This document shows positions 36,343 to 43,545 of a stretch of 64,000 nucleotides of DNA, piece after piece (the first letter of the stretch is position 1; every line of letters begins with the position of its first letter). The stretch spans positions 248,001 to 312,000 of the forward strand of contig NC_008701.1 in NCBI RefSeq assembly GCF_000015205.1, in the 5' to 3' direction. Source of the stretch: Pyrobaculum islandicum DSM 4184 (GTDB taxonomy: Archaea > Thermoproteota > Thermoprotei > Thermoproteales > Thermoproteaceae). The position numbers were made by a program, and so were the translations under genes. Below the pieces are notes generated by a model. It was not told where the DNA came from. It worked only from the letters and a program-made list of their open reading frames with translations, and did no database searches.

Positions 36343-36426
36343 AGAAAAAAGTTTTTAGATATTAATAAGTATTGCAGGTATAGTGATATCGGCGTTAGTT
36401 TTTAAATTGTGTTTTTGCAAAATCGC

Positions 36427-37413
36427 GTGGGGCTTTCGGTTGAGCTTAAAGACGTAGCTGTGAGATACGGCAATTTTCTAGCTCTAAAGGGCGTCGACTT
36501 ATTTATCGAAGCTGGCGAAAGCGTGGTTCTCCTCGGCCCGTCTGGCTCTGGTAAATCTACGCTTCTTAGGGCTGTGGCTGGGCTCATCCCCCTGGCAAGA
36601 GGTAGGGTGTATATAGGTGGGAGAGATGTCACAGATCTCCCGCCGGATAAACGGGGGGTTTCTATGCTTTTCCAAGACCTAGCCCTTTTTCCGCATCTAG
36701 ATGTTTTTGAAAATGTAGCTTTTGGGCTAAGGCTGAGGAAGCTTCCAGAGAGTGAAATTAGGAGGCGGGTTAGATGGGCTTTGGAGCTCGTCCGTCTCGA
36801 GCCGTCGCTTTTTGAAAAAAGGCGGGTACACGAGCTGTCTGGAGGCCAACAGCAGAGGGTGGCTTTAGCCAGGGCGTTGGTGGTAGAGCCGGAGGTGCTT
36901 TTACTCGACGAGCCCTTTAGCCATATAGATCTAGATATAAAAAACCAACTTCTTGAGGAGTTGAAAATTCTTCACAATAGGCTGGGCTTTACAATTATAT
37001 ATGTGACACATGACAGATACGAGGCTGTTGAAATTGGAGATAGAGTCGCATTAATAAAAGACGGCGAGATTATACAAGTGGGGAAGCCATTTGAGCTTTA
37101 TAAAAGGCCTAGGAATAGGTTTGTTGCCGAGTTTTTTGGCGAGGCTAATATACTTCCCGCCTCTGCAGTCGGTATATCCTCCGGCGGCTACGTCGTTATA
37201 CGGCCAGAGGACGTAGTTATCGGCGGCGCCACAACGTATAAATTCAAAGGCCAGGTTATAGATGTCACATTTCTCTGGCATTATCTCAAGGTAGAGATTC
37301 AGAGCGATAGTCACGTGTTTAAGGCTTATGTAGATTTAGAAACTCCCGTGTCTATAGGCGATGTGGTGGAATTTGGTTTTGACGCCAAAGATGTCTATAT
37401 TGTCGGAGAATGA
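36427..37413 (+). CDS. ABC transporter ATPase (PotA/FbpC-like)
   Basis: About 328 residues from GTG 36427, chosen because TTTTTAAAT (36399-36407) lies about 25 bases upstream. The frame is open a few codons further. Walker A is LLGPSGSGKSTLL, the Q-loop is LFQDLALFPHL, the signature is LSGGQQQRVALARAL, Walker B is VLLLDEPF and the switch is VTHDRYEA. A C-terminal TOBE-like region follows, as in spermidine/putrescine and iron importers. It overlaps the permease gene by 4 bases. With two PotB/C-like permeases and no binding protein, the substrate is uncertain. Confidence 0.88.
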   Translation: MGLSVELKDVAVRYGNFLALKGVDLFIEAGESVVLLGPSGSGKSTLLRAVAGLIPLARGRVYIGGRDVTDLPPDKRGVSMLFQDLALFPHLDVFENVAFGLRLRKLPESEIRRRVRWALELVRLEPSLFEKRRVHELSGGQQQRVALARALVVEPEVLLLDEPFSHIDLDIKNQLLEELKILHNRLGFTIIYVTHDRYEAVEIGDRVALIKDGEIIQVGKPFELYKRPRNRFVAEFFGEANILPASAVGISSGGYVVIRPEDVVIGGATTYKFKGQVIDVTFLWHYLKVEIQSDSHVFKAYVDLETPVSIGDVVEFGFDAKDVYIVGE

Positions 37414-38141
37414 TTAAGAAAATAGCCCTTGTCGCTTTTGCCTCCGTAATTCTACTTTTCTACACCCCCTTCCTCGCCTTTGGCTACTATATCTCCGAAG
37501 GGGGCTCTTTAAAACTCCCCTCCCTCTCTATGGTGATAACTACGTTTCTCCTGGCGGTTTCTACCGCAGTTATCTCCATAGGTCTGGCATATCCAGCAGC
37601 CTATTATTTAGCAAAGAGGGGGTCAGAGTTGGAGTTTGCGCTTATAACAGCGCCACTTTGGGTCGGTACGCTTCTCAAAGCGTATTCTCTTCTTGTGCTC
37701 TTTGCCATAGTTGAGAAATTTTCTGGCATCGCCCTCTGGGGCTCCCCCCTTGGCGTATTAATTGGCATGGTTTATGAATATCTGCCATATGCGTTGCTAA
37801 CGTTATATGCAGCTATTGAAAAACTCAGTGAAACGCCTGTATATGCCGCCAGGGTTCTAGGCGCGTCAAGACTACAAGCTTTCTTTAGAGTTGAACTGCC
37901 ACTTACAATGCCTGGAGTTGTCGCTGCGTTTATACTAGTGTTTTTATTTGCAATGGGAGAGGTCATCATGCCAGCTGTATTAGGCGCTTGGAAAGTGTAT
38001 ACCTTTGGCAGCTATATATGGGACCTCTACTTTAAGGCAAGAGACATATTTAGCGGTGGCGTGCTGTCATTGGTTTTAACAGCGCTTTCGCTTCTAGCTA
38101 CTTACGTAGTGGTTAAGACAATCCGCTCTTTCTCCCTATGA
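37410..38141 (+). CDS. ABC transporter permease (PotB-like)
   Basis: 243 residues with about six membrane spans and the cytoplasmic EAA loop (VYAARVLGASRLQAFFRVEL). This matches the PotB/FbpB-type permeases. It overlaps the ATPase gene and the second permease gene by 4 bases. It forms the channel with the next permease. Substrate class: polyamine, iron or thiamine type importers are possible. Confidence 0.82.
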   Translation: MIKKIALVAFASVILLFYTPFLAFGYYISEGGSLKLPSLSMVITTFLLAVSTAVISIGLAYPAAYYLAKRGSELEFALITAPLWVGTLLKAYSLLVLFAIVEKFSGIALWGSPLGVLIGMVYEYLPYALLTLYAAIEKLSETPVYAARVLGASRLQAFFRVELPLTMPGVVAAFILVFLFAMGEVIMPAVLGAWKVYTFGSYIWDLYFKARDIFSGGVLSLVLTALSLLATYVVVKTIRSFSL

Positions 38142-38908
38142 AGATACTCCGGATATACACTTGGGCTTTAATCGCCATGTTGTACATCCCGGTGGCTCTT
38201 ATAGTGGCGTTGTCTTTTAACGATAGTAAACTGCCGTATATATGGGGTGGGTTTACATACAAGTGGTATTTGGCGCTTTTCCAGTGGGAGCAAGCGTGGC
38301 AAGCATTATTTAACAGTTTTGTCATAGCTCTAGCTGTCTCTCTCGTGGCGACTTTACTCGGGGTATTTATGGCATATGTTCTTAGAAGTGATAAATATCT
38401 CGCAATTTCCCAAGGCGCTGTAGTTATGCCTGAGATTTCTGAAGCCTTGGCTTTTGCAGCGGCTCTATGGCTTGTGAAGACTTACGTCGGCGTAGATCTT
38501 TTCGGACCTGTCGGCGTTTTTCTAGCACACCTAGCTTATACGCTGCCCATGGCCCACGTCTTATTAACGCCTTACATAGCCTATGTTGGAAAAAGCGTTG
38601 TTGAAGCATCGAGAATATTAGGCGCCTCTGAGATGAAGACTGTGGCGTTTGTAATCCTACCTATATTAATGCCGGCGTTTATTGCGACATTTCTTATAGT
38701 TTTTGTAAATTCATTTGATACATATATAAAAACGGCGTTTACCACAAGCCCAGGTTTTATAACAGCGCCTATACTTCTGTGGAACTACGCAGCTAGGGGG
38801 AGGGGCGATCCGACTATTTACGCCCTAGCTACTCTCATGCTTGTCCCCTCTATTGCCGCCGCTGTTATATACTTTAGAGCTATAAAACGCTATAGCTTGT
38901 CCCCCTAA
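38138..38908 (+). CDS. ABC transporter permease (PotC-like), 3' end abutting a TnpB element
   Basis: 256 residues, about six membrane spans, starting MKILRIYTWALIAMLYIPV as in PotC proteins, with an EAA loop (VVEASRILGASEMKTVAFV). Its final codons read into CCCCCTAAC at 38901, which is the outer edge of the TnpB right end (reverse complement GTTAGGGGG). The TAA at 38906-38908 therefore appears to come from the inserted element, and the native C-terminus may have been a few residues different. The usual substrate-binding gene is not found beside it. Confidence 0.82.
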   Translation: MKILRIYTWALIAMLYIPVALIVALSFNDSKLPYIWGGFTYKWYLALFQWEQAWQALFNSFVIALAVSLVATLLGVFMAYVLRSDKYLAISQGAVVMPEISEALAFAAALWLVKTYVGVDLFGPVGVFLAHLAYTLPMAHVLLTPYIAYVGKSVVEASRILGASEMKTVAFVILPILMPAFIATFLIVFVNSFDTYIKTAFTTSPGFITAPILLWNYAARGRGDPTIYALATLMLVPSIAAAVIYFRAIKRYSLSP

Positions 38909-39072
38909 CTCTCTCTTGGCCCCTCCCTGGGGGACTCAAGGGCCCGCCCCGGGTACACCGGGGCGAGGGGGCGGGTCACCCGGGGGATGGCCGCTAGTTG
39001 TTTATTTTGCATCTGTCTTCGCGCCCCCGTCTGCCGCCCCGGGGCCAGACGTCGTTCATGAAACAAGAAAAC
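38901..39072 (-). ncRNA. Candidate omega (re)RNA region at the 3' end of tnpB
   Basis: Just after the tnpB stop, in the same direction, the RNA would have CGTCTGGCCCC/GGGCGGCAGACG, a second stem with an A/U-rich loop, CGCCCCGG/CCGGGGCG and a terminal CCCCCAGGGAGGGG hairpin. The segment is conserved in at least three further copies. TnpB omega RNAs are encoded here (family knowledge) and end in a guide taken from the flank, here the potC-like coding sequence. Boundaries are inferred. Confidence 0.55.
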
Positions 39073-40335
39073 TTACGAAGTTAAAAATGTGGCGGCCGCC
39101 GAAAAAGTGGGTTGTTTTGTCTTCTCTATCAGCTCTTGGTATCTCTTCTCTGCCCATATCATGGGCACGTTGTCTCTATGTGCCCCGAAGCCGCAGGCGG
39201 GACAACGCATAAAGCGGCCGTTTTCCTCAACCATCTTAGCGTTGCATTTCGGGCAGATGGTCGAATACAGTCGCTCCTCCAAATACGGCAGTCCGTACCA
39301 CTGCGCGAGCGCCTGTAGGCGTCTCCTCAGCTGGCCGAGACCGTCGAGGAGGTGCTTCTTCTCTCCACTCCAGTTCCTCTCCTTCAACTCCCGGTAGGTG
39401 TCGTCCTCTATTGTATCTACTACGATCGCGGCTTGGCGCTCTCTGGCCAGCTTTATAATCTCACGCGTAGCGTTTATAACGATGTCTCGGATTATGCCAT
39501 AGCGCTTCGTCTTAAGCTTCCACAGTTGTCTCTGGAGGTCTAACGCTTTGCGTGGGTCTCTGTCCTCGTCCACACGTGCAAGAGCTCTACTAAGCCGGCT
39601 TATGTGTACATGGACCTTCTCAAGCTTCCGTATCCGCCCCCTCTTGGGGAACTTCTGCAACTCCACAACTCTGCCGTCAACAACCAACCCAACCTTTATG
39701 TAGTGGTCAAGGCGGTTTACGTCTACGACGACAATAGCCCTGGGCTCTATTTGCGTCACCTCTCTAGCGAATACGAGAACAATATACAGGCCGCCGTAAG
39801 TAGGATCCTTCTCACCATTTCTCTTCTCAACGCCGAGAAACGCCAGTTTCAACTTGGCACCTTCCTCCAACCGCCTTTTGATCCAAGAGATGTCGCTCTT
39901 CTTCAATTTTACAACAAACGGCGGTATGCCCAACTTCCGCACTTTGAGGACGCCACTCTTGAGGTCGACGAAGACTGTCTTACCTGTGTCTCTTTCGTTT
40001 TCGGTTCTTAACTGGGTGTTCAACGGAACTGCCCGTTGAAACACTGTATCACGCCAGAGGAACTTGGCATAATCCACAAAAGCCTTCCCAAGCCCATATT
40101 GGAGAAATACCTCATCGATAATCCGGCGCGCCAACTCGCGCCTGTCGGGAGTAAGCAAGCGGTCTAGCTCCTCCGGCGCGAGCTTGGGCTCCTCTTGCCC
40201 CGCAATCTCCTTCAACAGCCTTCTGGCGTACTCCTCCGCCGCTAGGTGCATCCTCGTCACTAGGTCTAGGACGTCTGGCCGCTCCTCGACGAGGCGCCAA
40301 GGTATCTCTATCCTCAGCGTTCTGTATGCGTACAT
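39073..40335 (-). CDS. tnpB: TnpB (OrfB) RNA-guided nuclease-like protein
   Basis: 420 residues from ATG 40335 (MYAYRTLRIEIPWRLVEERP). The frame is open upstream to 40398 but the start is shared with the other copies here. The core: RuvC-I Asp in AIVVVDVNRL (about residue 205), RuvC-II region AIVVDTIEDDTYRE (about 307), zinc ribbon ICPKCNAK and RCPACGFG, RuvC-III Asp in HRDNVPMIWAE (about 388). The typical RuvC-II Glu is Asp. In this family TnpB is an RNA-guided DNA nuclease that keeps the element in place. The intact frame suggests recent activity or selection. Confidence 0.85.
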   Translation of the reverse strand: MYAYRTLRIEIPWRLVEERPDVLDLVTRMHLAAEEYARRLLKEIAGQEEPKLAPEELDRLLTPDRRELARRIIDEVFLQYGLGKAFVDYAKFLWRDTVFQRAVPLNTQLRTENERDTGKTVFVDLKSGVLKVRKLGIPPFVVKLKKSDISWIKRRLEEGAKLKLAFLGVEKRNGEKDPTYGGLYIVLVFAREVTQIEPRAIVVVDVNRLDHYIKVGLVVDGRVVELQKFPKRGRIRKLEKVHVHISRLSRALARVDEDRDPRKALDLQRQLWKLKTKRYGIIRDIVINATREIIKLARERQAAIVVDTIEDDTYRELKERNWSGEKKHLLDGLGQLRRRLQALAQWYGLPYLEERLYSTICPKCNAKMVEENGRFMRCPACGFGAHRDNVPMIWAEKRYQELIEKTKQPTFSAAATFLTS

Positions 40336-40404
40336 GGCCTTGTATGTGGTGGGGCTGAAATCTCTGTTGGTTATAAAAGGCGCATGGGGGCAGGCCAAAA
40401 GTTT

Positions 40405-40634
40405 TACAAGACAAACCCACGGCGCCGTCGTAAAGGCGGCGTTGAGAGACGCGTGCCGGCCATGTTGTTGACCTTCGCCGCCACTAGGGCTGTTGCCGTC
40501 GTAAGCAACTTGCCGACCCTCGCGTTGTCCATACTGGCGATACCCACCGCGGCGTTGGCGACACTCACGGCGAAAACCGCCGCAAACCCGTTTCTTAACC
40601 CACCCACACCTCTAAACAACGCAACCACACACCA
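40405..40634. other. Intergenic stretch between TnpB element and repeat
   Basis: GC-rich, with an Ala/Val-rich open frame on the minus strand (FAAVFAVSVANAAVGIA) that may be coding debris. It has no recognised family. It continues into the palindromic repeat at 40635. Confidence 0.35.
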
Positions 40635-40703
40635 CTTTCCACTTCCTCGGTTCACCTGCCTTACGTCGTCGCTGTCAGGCAGGTGAATCGAAATAGCTGA
40701 AAG
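40635..40703. repeat. Palindromic repeat, copy 1
   Basis: A 69-base near-palindrome: the arm CTTTCCACTTCCTCGGTTCA then CCTGCC is mirrored by GGCAGGTGAATCG...CTGAAAGG, with a GTCGTCGCT centre. A second copy with the same length, centre and partly compensating arm changes is at 42990. It could form a long hairpin or be a small inverted-repeat element. Confidence 0.65.
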
Positions 40704-40747
40704 GGCGTCTCTTTAACTAGTTTTTCTTCCCCGCGCCGGGCACACAC

Positions 40748-41212
40748 ATGAACCAAGCATACAGAACGCTGAGGATAGAAATCCCCTGGCGGTTGGTAGA
40801 AGAGAGGCCGGACGTCCTAGACCTCGCCGTAAGGATACACCTAGCGGCAGAGGAGTACGTCAGAAGGCTGTTGAAGGAGTTGACGGGGCAAGAGGAGCCC
40901 AAGCTGACGACGGAGGAGCTTGACAGACTCCTCACGCCAGACAGGCGTGAGCTGGCGCGCCGGGTTATTGATGAGGTGTTTCCCAAGTATGGTCTCAAGA
41001 GGTACTTCATAAAACAAGCTAGAACGTTCTGGCGCGACATAGTGTTCTACAGGGCGGTTCCGCTCAACGCCCAACTTAGAGTTGAAAGCGAGAGAGACGT
41101 GAGCAGAGCCGTCTTCGTCGACTTAAAGAGCGGCGTCGTCAGAGTGCGCAAGCTGGGCATACCGCCTTTCGCCGTCAAGTTGAAGAAGAGCAACATCTCT
41201 TGGATAAGAGAG
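40748..41212 (+). pseudogene. TnpB N-terminal fragment
   Basis: About 155 residues (MNQAYRTLRIEIPWRLVEER to KLKKSNISWIRE) collinear with residues 1-155 of the intact TnpB. The similarity stops at about 41212 where the 3' end of acdA begins on the other strand. The open frame continues to 41452 only as antisense of acdA. The left flank differs from the other copies, so it may belong to another subfamily. A deletion joined the fragment to acdA. Confidence 0.8.
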
Positions 41213-41213
41213 A

Positions 41214-42599
41214 CTACAGGAGGGCGCCGAGAGAGGACAACACCTTGGCCGCTCTCGCCGGCGTGTTTACAACAACAAGCCTCTCCTTTAGACGTCTCTC
41301 TAATATTTTTGTCTGTTGCGACGCCCCAAAACTCACCACCACTATGGGCTTCCCGTATTTTTCATAAGAGACTAGAATTTCATCTGCCACTCTTTCGCTA
41401 TAGCCAGGCGGATGTATTAAGGCGGCTACAACAGCAGCATCGACATATTTAAGACCTACCTCTAGCGCCTTGCCGAAGTGAACATCGGCGCCGCTACCTG
41501 TTAAATCTATTGGATTTGACGTCGTAGCTACAGGGGGTAGGTGTTTTTTTAACTCTAGCTGAGCCTCTTGAGGTAACTCCGGCACTGAGATACCTACGGC
41601 ATTTAACGCGTCTACTATCTGTACAGCCATGCCTCCTGACGAAGATACAACAAGCGCTTTTTCAATTCTCGTAGGTTTGTATAACGCCAGCGCTTTAGCT
41701 ATATCAAAAAGTTCAACAAGATCTTCAGCTTCTATAACCCCAGCTTGTTTAAAAAGAGCTCTATACATCTTATAATCTCCGGCCATAGCCGCTGTATGTG
41801 AAACTGCAGCTCTTTTAGAATCGTCGCTTCTCCCCGCCTTATATACCACCACGGGTTTTTTAAGCGATTTGACCGCTTTGATGAAACGCATGGCGTCGCC
41901 TCTCCACCTAAAGCCCTCTAGGTAGATGGCCACAACCTTTATCTCCTCAACTCCGCCCAGATATTGGATGAGGTCGGCCTCTGTTATATCGGATCTATTG
42001 CCAAAATTTACCGCAATACCGACGCCGATCTCCTCTCCAGCTGCCCAATCTAGTACAGCTGTCATAACGGCGCCGCTTTGGCTTAAAAAAGCTATAGGCC
42101 CCGGGCGAGGTCTAGCCGCCTTTTCTATAGGCAGAAACATCGTATCAAGACCGTTAAATGCGTTGTAAACCCCTATACAATTAGGCCCGAGGATTCTGAC
42201 GCCATATTTCCTAGCAATTTTTATCAACTCGTTTTCAAGATCAACACGTCCAACTTCAGCAAATCCTCCAGAAACCACAATCACAGCCTTAACCCCAGAG
42301 CGGCCGGCCTCCTCTAAAATACCGAGGGCGACCTCTGCAGGCGTTGCTATAACTACAAGCTCGGGAACTTCCGGAAGGCTAGAAATATCTTTATAAAATT
42401 GGATCTCTTTCCCATAGATCTTTTCAACGCTATATTTGGGATTTACCGCATACACTCTGCCCTTAAACCCTCTGAGAAGTTGGACAAGAATTTGGCCGCC
42501 TATAGAGCTGGGGTTTGGAGATGCGCCTACAATAGCGACAGAGCTAGGGAAGAGAAACGACTTTATGAGCTCTATAGAGCTATGATTTCCCACAGACAT
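41214..42599 (-). CDS. acdA: ADP-forming acetyl-CoA synthetase alpha subunit
   Basis: 461 residues. The CoA-binding domain starts VAIVGASPNPSSIGGQILVQ and IRILGPN-type VRILGPNCIGVYN follows. FLSQSGAVMTAVLDWA is a succinyl-CoA synthetase-like signature and VSHTAAMAGD holds the His (about residue 268) that is phosphorylated in the catalytic cycle. The archaeal enzyme forms ATP from acyl-CoA, ADP and phosphate, with a separate beta (ATP-grasp) subunit that is not here. Minus-strand ATTTAAAAAC near 42627 lies about 27 bases before the ATG. Its last codons end at the TnpB fragment. Confidence 0.88.
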   Translation of the reverse strand: MSVGNHSSIELIKSFLFPSSVAIVGASPNPSSIGGQILVQLLRGFKGRVYAVNPKYSVEKIYGKEIQFYKDISSLPEVPELVVIATPAEVALGILEEAGRSGVKAVIVVSGGFAEVGRVDLENELIKIARKYGVRILGPNCIGVYNAFNGLDTMFLPIEKAARPRPGPIAFLSQSGAVMTAVLDWAAGEEIGVGIAVNFGNRSDITEADLIQYLGGVEEIKVVAIYLEGFRWRGDAMRFIKAVKSLKKPVVVYKAGRSDDSKRAAVSHTAAMAGDYKMYRALFKQAGVIEAEDLVELFDIAKALALYKPTRIEKALVVSSSGGMAVQIVDALNAVGISVPELPQEAQLELKKHLPPVATTSNPIDLTGSGADVHFGKALEVGLKYVDAAVVAALIHPPGYSERVADEILVSYEKYGKPIVVVSFGASQQTKILERRLKERLVVVNTPARAAKVLSSLGALL

Positions 42600-42702
42600 A
42601 TACTACATCAGTCGTTTTGGTTTTTAAATGATGGAAACTTTGTCCGTTCTTACGGCGTTTGTAATGTACGTAGCGGCTTGTATCGGCGTGAAGGAAACAA
42701 TG

Positions 42703-42951
42703 TTAATTGCCGCCGGCTGTGAGAGCCATGTAAAGCGCGATTATTCTAACGTCTGCGTCTGGCTTAGGTCTAGCAGTTAGAGCGAGAGGAAGCATAAATA
42801 TGTCAAACACAACGATGTATACAATCAGGGAGGAGATGTCCCGCACCAAAAGCCAAACCACCCCGTCTTTAAATACGGCGTTGGGCAGAGCCAACACGAC
42901 ATCGCTGATCGCCGCGGCGGCGAGCCCAACCACGAGTAACAGCGGGCCCAT
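42703..42951 (-). CDS. Small membrane protein, hypothetical
   Basis: 82 residues with two or three hydrophobic spans (LLLVVGLAAAAISDVVLAL; LIVYIVVFDIFMLPLALTA) and a polar interspan loop. No family recognised. A plausible gene by composition, but isolated, short and next to repeats, so it could be a remnant. Confidence 0.4.
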   Translation of the reverse strand: MGPLLLVVGLAAAAISDVVLALPNAVFKDGVVWLLVRDISSLIVYIVVFDIFMLPLALTARPKPDADVRIIALYMALTAGGN

Positions 42952-42989
42952 ACCTCCTTCGCCACATATACAGAAAAGTCAGAAACACT

Positions 42990-43058
42990 CTTTCAACTCC
43001 CCCGACACACCTGCCTTACAGCGTCGCTGTGAGGCAAGTGAGCCGAGGTAGTAGAAAG
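42990..43058. repeat. Palindromic repeat, copy 2
   Basis: 69 bases. The arm CTTTCAACTCCCCCGACACA then CCTGCC pairs with GGCAAGTGAGCCGAGGTAGT then AGAAAG around a GCGTCGCT centre. It matches the copy at 40635-40703 in layout and most of the core (CACCTGCCTTAC...CGTCGCTGT). Confidence 0.65.
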
Positions 43059-43545
43059 AGGTGTGCGGGGTTGGCGGAAGACGTGGTGGGCGTTGAAAAA
43101 GGGGGGTTGGGGTTTTAGGTAGGAGACGGTGGGGGCGTAGATAAGGCCGTAGAGCTCTTGGACGTGTGGCGGCTTGGCCCTTATCTCCACTTTTCCAGTG
43201 CCCGTTATTTTTGCGTATAGGAGTACGGCGGCGGCGGTAGTTACATCGGCCTTGTCCAAGTGGACACAGAGCCCCTCCAGCCGACTCTCGGCAATCGTGG
43301 CGACTATGGCCAACACCGCCGCGGCGCCGCGTATGTCGCAGTCCCGGGGGAGGGGCGGGTTTCGCCGACTCTGAGGAGGGGCGAGTCCCGAGCCCCCGGG
43401 GAAGGCCGGTTGTGCAAAAGGGGGCACAATTATAATTTTCTCCAAAAGCGATATATGTCCGCCATGGGAATATTTCGATAATGCCTACGGTAGATACAGA
43501 CATGCCAATAAGCTATACATTAATGGCGTCGCTTTATGGAGGACT
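43059..43545. other. GC-rich intergenic region with degenerate open frame and TnpB-end-like segment
   Basis: A minus-strand frame across 43100-43440 reads coding-like sequence (CDIRGAAAVLAIVATIAESR and TTAAAVLLYAKITGTGKVEI) without a recognised family. It has no clear end, because the frame passes into the palindromic repeat. At 43361-43424 the reverse complement contains GGCCTTCCCCGGGGGCTCGG, resembling the TnpB right ends at 34550. It may be a decayed accessory gene. Confidence 0.4.

Larger units (their letters stand above)
38901..40404 (-). mobile_element. Solo TnpB element (IS605-type, no TnpA)
   Basis: The only complete copy in the window. The left end begins near 40404 with AAACTTTTGGCCTGCC (minus-strand spelling), shared with remnants at 10425 and 45305. 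The right end stops near 38901 with GGCCAAGAGAGAGTTAGGGG. No TnpA gene is present, so mobility would require a transposase in trans. It sits with its right end on the stop codon of the potC-like gene. Confidence 0.75.

Noticed and set aside
42628-42780. Short plus-strand frame MMETLSVLTAFVMYVAACIG
   Set aside because: Its start lies in the box A of acdA, and there is no other support.
40635-43058. CRISPR array suspected from two similar palindromes
   Set aside because: Only two copies 2.3 kb apart with genes between. No regular spacers, and the sequence is not like Pyrobaculum CRISPR repeats known to me.
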